From CAZTTH01 sp964615975 (GTDB lineage: Bacteria; Verrucomicrobiota; Lentisphaeria; JABSQK01; JAJFLO01): a stretch of 64,000 bases of DNA. The stretch lies in NCBI GenBank assembly GCA_964615975.1, contig CAZTTH010000002.1, forward strand, positions 1 through 64,000, in the 5' to 3' direction. The notes beneath the pieces are model-generated. The model did not search any database, was not told the DNA's origin, and worked only from the letters and a program-made list of their open reading frames with translations. The position numbers and the translations under genes are program-made. Shown piece by piece: positions 55,138-62,292 of this stretch. The number at the start of each line of letters is the position of its first letter. Position 1 is the first letter of the stretch.

Positions 55138-55659
55138 TTGATATACCTGATAACGTTGAACACGAATTCTCCTAAAATAATTGATTCCCTAGGCAATCTC
55201 GATTTATTGGCACTGCCCAAGACTGCATTTCTCTGTAGTCGAAAGATTCCTGCGTCAGTGATTCTAAAGTGTTATGATTGGGCGATTCGCCAGCGACAAT
55301 CCGGGAATTGTGTCATCAGCGGTTTTCATTCCACTATCGAAAAGGATGTATTCCATTATCTGATTTCGGGCACACAACCCATCATTGTTGTATTGGCCCG
55401 GGGTATGAAAGATCGGATTGAACCGGAAATAAGGTCAGCCATCTCAGCCAGACGGTTATTGCTAATTTCACCGTTTGAAAAACACATCAAACGTGCAACA
55501 GCCGAAACCGCTGCAACTCGAAACCGGTTGATGGTGGATTTGGCGAACGATGTCACCATCGGATTTGCCTCCAGGGAGGGAATGATTGACAGACTGGTTG
55601 ATGGAGTCCATGAGAAGCCAATCCACAGGCTAATTGGCAATTATGTGAATTCAAGGTAA
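55138..55659 (+). CDS. Stand-alone DprA/LOG-like Rossmann protein
   Basis: A 173-residue protein with a DprA (Smf)-like nucleotide-binding core: LALPKTAFLCSRKIPASV, then the GFHSTIEKDVFHYLI segment and a PIIVVLARGM strand, followed by RRLLLISPF and the TAATRNRL motif. It is shorter than true DprA and lacks its N-terminal SAM and C-terminal winged-helix domains. Similar stand-alone proteins occur beside restriction genes. The start is a TTG at 55138 without a clear ribosome-binding site. In this window it is the last gene of the island that begins at 46614. A role in handling foreign or nicked DNA is inference. Confidence 0.75.
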   Translation: MIYLITLNTNSPKIIDSLGNLDLLALPKTAFLCSRKIPASVILKCYDWAIRQRQSGNCVISGFHSTIEKDVFHYLISGTQPIIVVLARGMKDRIEPEIRSAISARRLLLISPFEKHIKRATAETAATRNRLMVDLANDVTIGFASREGMIDRLVDGVHEKPIHRLIGNYVNSR

Positions 55660-55742
55660 TAAAATCACCTGGCGTTGACTTAAGCAAATACCAAATACCA
55701 AATGCCAACTATCAACTTAACAAAACCGGAAGAATTGCCATC

Positions 55743-56858
55743 ATGGCTCATATAATTCTGCTTGCTATCGGTCTGCTCGCCTTTGCCAATGGCGCCAATG
55801 ATAATTTCAAGGGTGTTGCCACGTTGTTCGGCAGTCGCACGACGAATTATAAAACCGCGATCGGCTGGGCTACCATCACCACTTTCTCCGGTTCTGTCGC
55901 CGCCATATTCCTGGCGCAGACATTGTTGCGCCGATTTTCCGGGAAAGGATTGGTGCCCGATACGATAATCGGCTCAGAATATTTCATCCTGGCGGTGGCG
56001 GTTGGGGCGGGGTTGACCGTTATTGTCGCCACAGTTACCGGTTTCCCGATATCCACCACCCATGCGCTGATTGGCGCCATGGCCGGCAGCGGCTGGGTAG
56101 CTGTAGGAACGCAGGTGAAACTAAGTACTCTGGGGACGGTATACTTTTTGCCATTGTTAATGAGTCCAATGCTGGCGGTGGGCTGTGGAGCAATTCTCTA
56201 TCTCTCATTCCGTTGGCTGCGCCTGAAATTGGGAGTAACCAAGGAATGGTGTGTCTGTGTGGGGGAAGCAGAACAGGTGGTGGTTATGCCACAACCGGCA
56301 TCAATCCTGACTTTGGAATCTACCGCCACGATCCCCACGATGTGCATGGATGAGTCGGCACAATGCAGTGAACGTTATGCGGGCCGATTCCTTGGAGTCA
56401 CTTCTCAGCAAATCATGGACACCGCCCATTTTATCAGCGCTGGAATTGTTAGTTTTGCCCGCGGCTTGAATGACACTCCCAAGATTGCCGCATTACTGCT
56501 GGTATTGCCGGGTTTCAACCGCTCTCTGAGTATGGGGATGATCGCTATTGCCATTGCAGCGGGTGGTTTATTGAGCGCGCGACGGGTGGCGGAAACGATG
56601 AGTAACAAAATAACCGTGATGAATCATGGTCAGGGATTTTCCGCCAATCTGGGAACCGGGTTGTTGGTGATTGGCGCCAGTCTTGGTGGGATGCCGGTTT
56701 CCACTACTCATGTGTCGGTGGGCTCATTATTCGGTATTGGCCTGGTGACTCGACAAGCAGACTATCGGGTAATTACCAACATTTTATTGTCCTGGATGAT
56801 AACACTGCCTTGTGCAATCATTATCAGTGCCTTGGTCTATTGGGTGGCAAGTGCATAA
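55743..56858 (+). CDS. PiT family inorganic phosphate transporter
   Basis: A 371-residue polytopic transporter. The first signature is FANGANDNFKGVATLFGSR near residue 20, with GFPISTTHALIGA, and the second half has FARGLNDTPKIAALLL and GGMPVSTTHVSVG. A cysteine-rich central loop (about residues 165-215, with CVCVGEAE and MCMDESAQC) is unusual and could bind metal or be regulatory. It resembles phosphate-type PiT proteins more than the other copy at 35438. A GGAAG element precedes the ATG. No DUF47 partner gene is adjacent. Confidence 0.9.
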   Translation: MAHIILLAIGLLAFANGANDNFKGVATLFGSRTTNYKTAIGWATITTFSGSVAAIFLAQTLLRRFSGKGLVPDTIIGSEYFILAVAVGAGLTVIVATVTGFPISTTHALIGAMAGSGWVAVGTQVKLSTLGTVYFLPLLMSPMLAVGCGAILYLSFRWLRLKLGVTKEWCVCVGEAEQVVVMPQPASILTLESTATIPTMCMDESAQCSERYAGRFLGVTSQQIMDTAHFISAGIVSFARGLNDTPKIAALLLVLPGFNRSLSMGMIAIAIAAGGLLSARRVAETMSNKITVMNHGQGFSANLGTGLLVIGASLGGMPVSTTHVSVGSLFGIGLVTRQADYRVITNILLSWMITLPCAIIISALVYWVASA

Positions 56859-56978
56859 CATGAACATACTTTGTTATCTATCAGAGCGTTGACAGATACC
56901 CAGGAATTGCGCTATTAAATCTCAATCATTTCAATAGGTGTCGAATTCAGTGAATACAGATTGTCTGGTTATACTTCT

Positions 56979-57288
56979 CGCGGTCATAAACATCACTTTT
57001 TGATGAGATGACATCACCGAGAAACAATTCATGAATTTTTCAGTCGTTCCTATGGAACTTTTTGGAGCTATTCCTTGATCCCACCGATGATTCGGTGGGC
57101 TATTTTCGGTTCATCCCGAATGGGATGATTGATATTAGCCCGTCAGCCGAATTCGTCAGCCGACGGATGAGACGGGCTATCCAAAGGGGATAGCAGCACT
57201 GCGTCAAATTTATTGGCGGGTCCGAAAAGAAAGAATTCATAAGTCCCATAGGGACGACTGAAAAGTGCAGTTTATGACCGTGTGACGC
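56979..57288. repeat. Nested inverted-repeat element (MITE-like)
   Basis: Outer arms around 56979 and 57288 share cggtcataaac in inverted orientation. Inner arms 57037-57059 and 57242-57264 pair at 21 of 23 positions. Inside, cccaccga (57080-57087) and tcggtggg (57092-57099) form a perfect stem. No coding capacity was seen. The left end resembles 58073-58092, on the other side of the globin gene. Confidence 0.65.
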
Positions 57289-57462
57289 ATAGGAGATTAT
57301 CCACAAGGTTGAAATTGAATTCACGCCAAGGCACATTTAGTCATGAAAACGGTATCTGATTAGTGCCAAAGTCGAGGTCAAATATGTTTGGAGTTCAACA
57401 TTTATGTTACTGTTCAAGCCAGGTCTAACCCAATGTCATTATGTGAAGGAAGTTCAGCGTCC

Positions 57463-57496
57463 AAAGGAGGGCGGGTAAGAAAACCCGCCCTCCTTT
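57463..57496. terminator. Perfect 14-bp GC-rich hairpin upstream of the globin gene
   Basis: aaaggagggcgggt (57463-57476) and its exact complement (57483-57496) enclose the loop aagaaa. The 3' arm ends in cctttaa. It could terminate transcription in either direction, or act as an attenuator in the globin leader. Confidence 0.55.
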
Positions 57497-57633
57497 AACT
57501 CTGCATGGCTGTGCCAGGTTAACCGTCGGTAACCTTAACTTTGGGACATTGAGGTCTCAAGTACTCAGCAAACTTCAGTTTGTACTCATACTATCTAAAC
57601 AGATACCAAAAACTGGAACACGGGAGGCAACAA

Positions 57634-58041
57634 TTGAACAATCATGATACCGAGTATTTCAATGACAGTTATGAACGGTGCCTGAGACGCCCTGAATTCC
57701 TGGAGCGTTTTTATGAGATATTCCTGGCATCATCCGACGAGGTGGCAGCTAAATTCGCCCAAACCGATTTTCAGAAACAAAGAAGAATGCTTAAAATGTC
57801 TTTGTTTATGCTGATGAATGCTGCAAGTGATCCTTCGCCCGAAGTTACCGCTTATCTTAGACGCATTGCCGAGATTCACAGCAGAGTCCGACTTGATATC
57901 AAGCCAGAACTCTACGATCTCTGGCTTGACTGCCTGGTGCAGGCGGTCAGCGAATTTGATCCTTCATATGACAAAAATGTTGAATTAGCCTGGCGCAATG
58001 TACTGGCTCATGGTATCCAGATCATGAAATCCGGATACTGA
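57634..58041 (+). CDS. Bacterial single-domain globin
   Basis: A globin of about 135 residues, expected to bind heme and O2, NO or CO in the cytosol. The A-B helix region RRPEFLERFYEIFLASSDEVA, the C/D region KFAQTDFQKQRRMLKMSL, the proximal-histidine helix EIHSRVRLDIKPELYDLW and the closing helix AWRNVLAHGIQIM are recognisable. An open frame extends upstream to a TTG at 57580, but the GGGAGG site at 57622-57627 places the start at the TTG 57634. A perfect GC hairpin lies 140 bases upstream. Repeat elements flank the gene on both sides. There is no fused sensor domain or reductase, so a carrier or scavenging role is more likely than sensing. Confidence 0.82.
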   Translation: MNNHDTEYFNDSYERCLRRPEFLERFYEIFLASSDEVAAKFAQTDFQKQRRMLKMSLFMLMNAASDPSPEVTAYLRRIAEIHSRVRLDIKPELYDLWLDCLVQAVSEFDPSYDKNVELAWRNVLAHGIQIMKSGY

Positions 58042-58072
58042 GACCATCGACATCACCTCAGGTTGTTCTGTG

Positions 58073-58212
58073 CGCGGTCATAACCCTCACTAATTTATCA
58101 GGCTGAAGGCCGGAAAATATATCAGCCCAGAGCAACGCTCTGGGTAAGAATTAATCCACAAATAGAGCCCTGAAGGGGCGTGACAATGGTGAAGTTTAAG
58201 ACCATGTGCATT
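58073..58212. repeat. REP-like element downstream of globin
   Basis: Starts with gcgcggtcataaccctcac, similar to 56979. It contains cccagagc/gctctggg (58126-58144) preceded by atatcag, the same combination found at 115-156 and, inverted, at 637-663. Confidence 0.6.
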
Positions 58213-58240
58213 ATAAGTTGGTATCAGATTAATCTGATTG

Positions 58241-58336
58241 CTAACGCGGCATAGCCGCAACTAACTCCGAAGCAGGAATGAGAGTCGACTTGCCGTTACG
58301 ATACACGATTGCGTTGTGGCCAAGACGGGCTTTCAT
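58241..58336 (-). CDS. Small ORF of 31 residues, unknown
   Basis: A 31-codon frame on the minus strand reading MKARLGHNAIVYRNGKST and ending PASELVAAMPR. An AGAGGT ribosome-binding site lies at the correct distance (58343-58348). The composition looks protein-like (basic N terminus, amphipathic end) and does not match a REP hairpin, although a gcgg/ccgc stem overlaps its 3' end. I do not recognise the family. It may be a real microprotein or a decayed fragment. Confidence 0.4.
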   Translation of the reverse strand: MKARLGHNAIVYRNGKSTLIPASELVAAMPR

Positions 58337-58472
58337 TTTAATACCTCTATAACAGCATCATGTCGTCATAGAAAAATCGATATAATCATAAAATTCGAAA
58401 ACCAGATACAATTGTGTATAGTGCTTAAGTGTAAATCCTACACTGTTATAAGTATTAAAACCTGAAACTGAC

Positions 58473-60734
58473 ATGATAAAACCAAAAATGAATGGATGGC
58501 TTAAATTAGCTGCGTTAATCAGTGCTATTGTATGCCTGTCTGCCCTGATAATGATTAATAATGGTTCGAGTAACCCTAAAGATGATATGGACGTTAAAAT
58601 GAACAGTGAATCGCCACCCCAATCGCCGACTGCCGCCAATCGCCTGATCGACGAAAAAAGCCCTTATCTCCTCCAGCATGCCCATAATCCTGTCGATTGG
58701 TATCCCTGGGGAGAGGCCGCTTTTGCCAAGGCCAAAAATGAGAATAAACCGATTTTCTTGTCGATTGGCTATTCCACCTGTCATTGGTGCCATGTGATGG
58801 AACATGAGTCATTTGAGAATCCCGAGATCGCCGCCATTCTCAACCAGCATTTCGTGGCTGTCAAGGTCGATCGTGAAGAGCGGCCGGATGTGGATAAGAT
58901 TTATATGACCTTTGTTCAGGCGACCACCGGCAGCGGCGGCTGGCCGATGAGTGTCTGGCTGACTCCGGATCTCAAGCCCTTTTATGGCGGGACATATTAT
59001 CCCCCTGAAGATCGCTGGGGATGTCCGGGATTCGCGTCCATCCTGAATAATCTCGCTCAGGCATGGAAGAATAAACAGCAAGAAATTATTGCTTCCGGCA
59101 ACGATATCGCCGAGCAACTGCGGCGACACACCGCCATTGTCCCTGATTCCGAGTTTCCCTTCACACTGGCTCTTACTGATAAACTCTATCGCTCATTGAA
59201 GTCAGAATTCGATTCTACCCATGGCGGGTTTGGCGGCGCGCCGAAATTTCCCCGCCCCGCGGTCTACGAGTTTCTTTTCCATTATTATGCCCGCACCGGG
59301 GAAAAACCCGCACTCGAAATGAACCTGCAAACACTGAGAAAGATGGCGGCGGGCGGCATTCACGATCATTTGGGCGGCGGTTTCCATCGCTATTCCGTCG
59401 ATGAACGATGGCATGTGCCGCACTTTGAAAAGATGCTTTATGATCAGGCGCAATTGGTCTGGTCGTATGTCGCGGCCTGGCAGATCACCAAGGACCAATT
59501 TTTCGCGACGATGATTGATGATATCCTGGGATATGTGCTGCGTGACCTCACTGGCGCTGATGGGCAATTTTATTCCGCCGAGGATGCCGACAGCCCGTTG
59601 CCGGAAGAACCGACGCGCAAAGGGGAGGGCGCTTTTTATGTCTGGGAAGCCGGCGAAATCGCAACCATTCTTGACCCCGAATCCACTGCCATTGTCAACA
59701 CTCTCTATGGCATCGAAAAGAATGGCAATGTTGCCAACGATCCGCATCAAGAATTCGTCAGTAAGAATATCCTTTTCATCGCGTCTGATCCCGCCGCCAT
59801 CGCCAAAAAACTATCGCTTTCACCTGCTCAAGTCGAAGATAAACGACAAGCGGCCAATGAGAAACTGCTGGCAGTACGTAATCGCCGTCCACGTCCTTTT
59901 CTCGATGACAAAACCCTGACCGCCTGGAATGGCATGATGATTTCCGCCTATGCCCAGGCCAGCCGGGGATTGGATAATATCCGTTATCTGGAGGTCGGGG
60001 AGCGCGCCGCACAGTTTATCAAAAAGCATCTTTGGGATGAGGATAAACTCCGGTTGTTGCGTCGATATCGTAGTGGTGACAGCGCTATTACCGCTTATGT
60101 CGATGATTATGTCTATTTGATTCAAGCGCTGTTGGATCTCTACGAGGCCGGCTTCAATTTCGCGTATTTGCAATGGGCGATTAACCTGCAGGAAGTTCAG
60201 GATCAACACTATTGGGATCCTGAACATGGCGGATATTTCAATGTGATGGCGGACAATCCGCATTTATTGATGCGCATGAAGGAAGACTATGATGGCGCCG
60301 AGCCGGCGCCGAATTCGATTGCCCTGGCAAACTTGGGGCGGTTGTTCCTGATTACCAAAAACGCTGAATATCGCCAGAAGGCAGATAAAGTCCTGGTCGC
60401 TTACAGCAGTCGGTTACGCCAGGCGCCACAGGTCTTGCCCCAGATGGTGGCTGCCAGTGAATGGCTGTTAAGTAAAACCAGGCAGATCTTCATCGCCGGT
60501 GATCCGCAGTCAACCGCGACCAAGGCGCTGGTGAAACTCGTCAACCAAAAGTATTTACCGAATACCGTGGTGTTTATCATCGATCCCAAACAAAAATATG
60601 AAGCGCCATTCGATGGCGAATTCCTGAAAACCATGGTGATGATCGATAACCGGCCCACCGTCTATATCTGCGAAAATTTTGCCTGCAAACTGCCGACCAA
60701 TGATCCCGCGATCGTCGCCAGGATGTTGGAGTAA
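58473..60734 (+). CDS. DUF255 (YyaL/SPATA20-like) thioredoxin-domain protein
   Basis: A 753-residue protein. An N-terminal hydrophobic helix (about 10-28) and a 30-residue linker suggest export or a membrane anchor, which is not universal in the family. The thioredoxin-like domain has SPYLLQHAHNPVDWYPWG and the CHWC site (Cys103, Cys106), followed by KVDREERPDVDKIYM and GGWPMSVWLTPD. The rest is an (alpha/alpha)6-barrel like that of N-acylglucosamine 2-epimerases (GGIHDHLGGGFHRYSVD, HFEKMLYDQA, SAEDADSPL). The function is not settled; a redox or carbohydrate-linked role is likely. The gene ends 17 bases before the assembly gap. Confidence 0.92.
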   Translation: MIKPKMNGWLKLAALISAIVCLSALIMINNGSSNPKDDMDVKMNSESPPQSPTAANRLIDEKSPYLLQHAHNPVDWYPWGEAAFAKAKNENKPIFLSIGYSTCHWCHVMEHESFENPEIAAILNQHFVAVKVDREERPDVDKIYMTFVQATTGSGGWPMSVWLTPDLKPFYGGTYYPPEDRWGCPGFASILNNLAQAWKNKQQEIIASGNDIAEQLRRHTAIVPDSEFPFTLALTDKLYRSLKSEFDSTHGGFGGAPKFPRPAVYEFLFHYYARTGEKPALEMNLQTLRKMAAGGIHDHLGGGFHRYSVDERWHVPHFEKMLYDQAQLVWSYVAAWQITKDQFFATMIDDILGYVLRDLTGADGQFYSAEDADSPLPEEPTRKGEGAFYVWEAGEIATILDPESTAIVNTLYGIEKNGNVANDPHQEFVSKNILFIASDPAAIAKKLSLSPAQVEDKRQAANEKLLAVRNRRPRPFLDDKTLTAWNGMMISAYAQASRGLDNIRYLEVGERAAQFIKKHLWDEDKLRLLRRYRSGDSAITAYVDDYVYLIQALLDLYEAGFNFAYLQWAINLQEVQDQHYWDPEHGGYFNVMADNPHLLMRMKEDYDGAEPAPNSIALANLGRLFLITKNAEYRQKADKVLVAYSSRLRQAPQVLPQMVAASEWLLSKTRQIFIAGDPQSTATKALVKLVNQKYLPNTVVFIIDPKQKYEAPFDGEFLKTMVMIDNRPTVYICENFACKLPTNDPAIVARMLE

Positions 60735-60751
60735 TAATCACAAAATGCCTT

Positions 60752-60851
60752 NNNNNNNNNNNNNNNNNNNNNNNNNNNNNNNNNNNNNNNNNNNNNNNNN
60801 NNNNNNNNNNNNNNNNNNNNNNNNNNNNNNNNNNNNNNNNNNNNNNNNNNN
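60752..60851. other. Assembly gap (100 N)
   Basis: Exactly 100 Ns. The 55 bases before the gap (60697-60751) and the 55 bases after it (60852-60906) are identical. The two contigs therefore overlap, and the true sequence is most likely continuous with no missing bases. Confidence 0.97.
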
Positions 60852-60940
60852 CCAATGATCCCGCGATCGTCGCCAGGATGTTGGAGTAATAATCACAAAA
60901 TGCCTTGATGTCCCTAAAATTTACAGTAAAATTTTGGGAC

Positions 60941-61120
60941 ATGTATACAAGATTACTACAAAAACCAGACCATGCTTTCTTCCTTTTCGGGCCGCGTGGA
61001 GTCGGGAAAAGCACCTGGCTTAAACAAAAATTGCCCGAAGCCTTTTGGGTTGATCTTTTGTCACCTGCAATCACCCTTCGTTACGCTAAGAATCGGGTGC
61101 CAGTCCACGTAAGAAGATAA
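60941..61120 (+). pseudogene. Truncated DUF4143-type ATPase (N-terminal fragment)
   Basis: Encodes only about 60 residues: MYTRLLQKPDHAFFLFGPR with the Walker A GPRGVGKST, then a stop after unrelated-looking residues from about 45. The start of a DUF4143-type ATPase is clear, but Walker B and the DUF4143 domain are missing. An inverted repeat (60909-60922 with 60929-60941) directly precedes and overlaps the start codon. It is a decayed relative of the intact gene at 9941, not an identical copy. Confidence 0.8.
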
Positions 61121-61319
61121 TAATTAGAATATTGCAATCATATTATACACAAAATATTCAGTCGTCTTATGGTTTTTCTTTCAATGAGCTATCACATTTC
61201 CATAATATGTCAATGGTAAAATTGGCATTGTTAATCATGCCAAATGGAACAATAAAAAATGCATGGGATGGCACCGAATGTTGCTGATGCACTGAAATCA
61301 AGATCGCCAGACCGGATGA
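61121..61319. other. AT-rich non-coding remnant
   Basis: No recognisable coding sequence; probably the decayed continuation of the ATPase gene. Confidence 0.4.
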
Positions 61320-61472
61320 TTAATCCAGTTCCTGTCCATCGTTGCCTTTGAAGATCGCCCCGCCGCCGCCCCAGTCCACCGCCGCAAATAACATCTTGGA
61401 AAAGAATACGATTAAAATCGCCAGTAAACTGACTTTATCCCGCAACCAATTTGTGTATTGATATTGCCGCAT
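61320..61472 (-). pseudogene. 5' fragment of a secreted protein gene (50 codons)
   Basis: A 50-codon frame with a basic start (MRQYQYTNWLRDK), a hydrophobic core SLLAILIVFFSKMLFAA and a likely signal-peptidase site before VDWGGGGAIFKG, then a stop. The 'DWGGG' start after a signal peptide is typical of the N terminus of larger exported proteins, so this is probably the truncated beginning of such a gene rather than a complete small protein. Confidence 0.5.
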
Positions 61473-61576
61473 GATTGAATAAGTTAATGCATTATTAATC
61501 GTTAAAACTCAATCGGCTCTAGATTATAATTCCATGAACGTCACACTTTATGTGATTAGCGTAGAGTTTGATGCTG

Positions 61577-61664
61577 GCGGAGTTTGGAGTTCATCCTTTT
61601 AGGAAGCTCCTCTCTCAGGCATTAATGCCATTCAGGCTATAAGCCTGGACTCCAACCGACGCTA
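61577..61664. repeat. Dispersed repeat, copy B
   Basis: Similar to about 11966-12052 along almost the whole length (blocks atccttttagg, gctcct, ctcaggcat, tgccattcagg, ctccaacc). Terminal gagtt and actccaac are roughly inverted. Confidence 0.7.
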
Positions 61665-61749
61665 GTTACATATTTAAGCTCAGGAAAATTACACCAACTA
61701 CTACTGGTCTTGGATTAAAAATTAAATCAAATACCCTTACGATTAAATT

Positions 61750-61980
61750 ATGGAACAGCTCATAAATCTACATGTTAAAAAACTGCCGGAAGGGCTATAT
61801 CTGGCCACTTCCGATGATATACCAGGCCTGGTTGCCCAGGGTCGCACGATTACCGAGACATTAGAAATTGCTCGTGATGTTGCCAAAAAACTGATCGAAG
61901 CTCACATGGAACGAGAAGAGCCGCTAAGTTTACACACAGTGATGGATGCAATTGATTATCCATTGATTGTAAATGCATAA
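61750..61980 (+). CDS. hicB: HicB family antitoxin
   Basis: A 76-residue HicB-type protein. The core HVKKLPEGLYLATSDDIPGL, then GRTITETLEIARDVAKKLI, is the partial RNase H-like fold of the HicB antitoxin, which neutralises HicA by direct binding. There is no obvious C-terminal DNA-binding extension, so the protein is the short form and autoregulation may be weak. The stop codon overlaps the start of hicA by one base (TAATG). The order hicB-hicA is the reverse of the common arrangement but is also known. Confidence 0.88.
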   Translation: MEQLINLHVKKLPEGLYLATSDDIPGLVAQGRTITETLEIARDVAKKLIEAHMEREEPLSLHTVMDAIDYPLIVNA

Positions 61981-62204
61981 TGGGCAGATTGGGCAATTTC
62001 CGTTATCGCGAGGTTATCCAACGCCTGCAATATTTTGGATTTCGGTTCGACCGACATGCCGCCGGCAGCCATGAGATTTGGTACAATAGAATCACCCATC
62101 GATATACCACAATTCCCAATCATCCCGGCAATATTCCTGAAGGCACAGTGCGGGCTATACTCAAGCAAGCAGGAATCAATCCCGATGAATTTTTGCGATC
62201 ATAA
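61980..62204 (+). CDS. hicA: HicA family mRNA interferase toxin
   Basis: A 74-residue double-stranded RNA-binding fold toxin that cleaves mRNA. The conserved features are VIQRLQYFGF, the catalytic GSHEIWY (His) and TIPNHPGNIPEGTVRAILKQ. The length is normal and the frame is intact, so it is probably active. The start codon overlaps the hicB stop codon by one base, consistent with translational coupling. Confidence 0.9.
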   Translation: MGRLGNFRYREVIQRLQYFGFRFDRHAAGSHEIWYNRITHRYTTIPNHPGNIPEGTVRAILKQAGINPDEFLRS

Positions 62205-62292
62205 ATAAATGAGCTTTAATTCCAGCGATAATCCGCGCTATCCATGGTAAAAACAATAACTTTGCGCCTTAGCGGCTTGGCGCGAGACATTC

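Noticed and set aside
46614..55659. Complete DISARM or BREX locus
   Set aside because: The helicase and methylase resemble drmD/drmMI or pglX in type, but drmA, drmB, drmC, brxC, pglZ and others are absent in the window.
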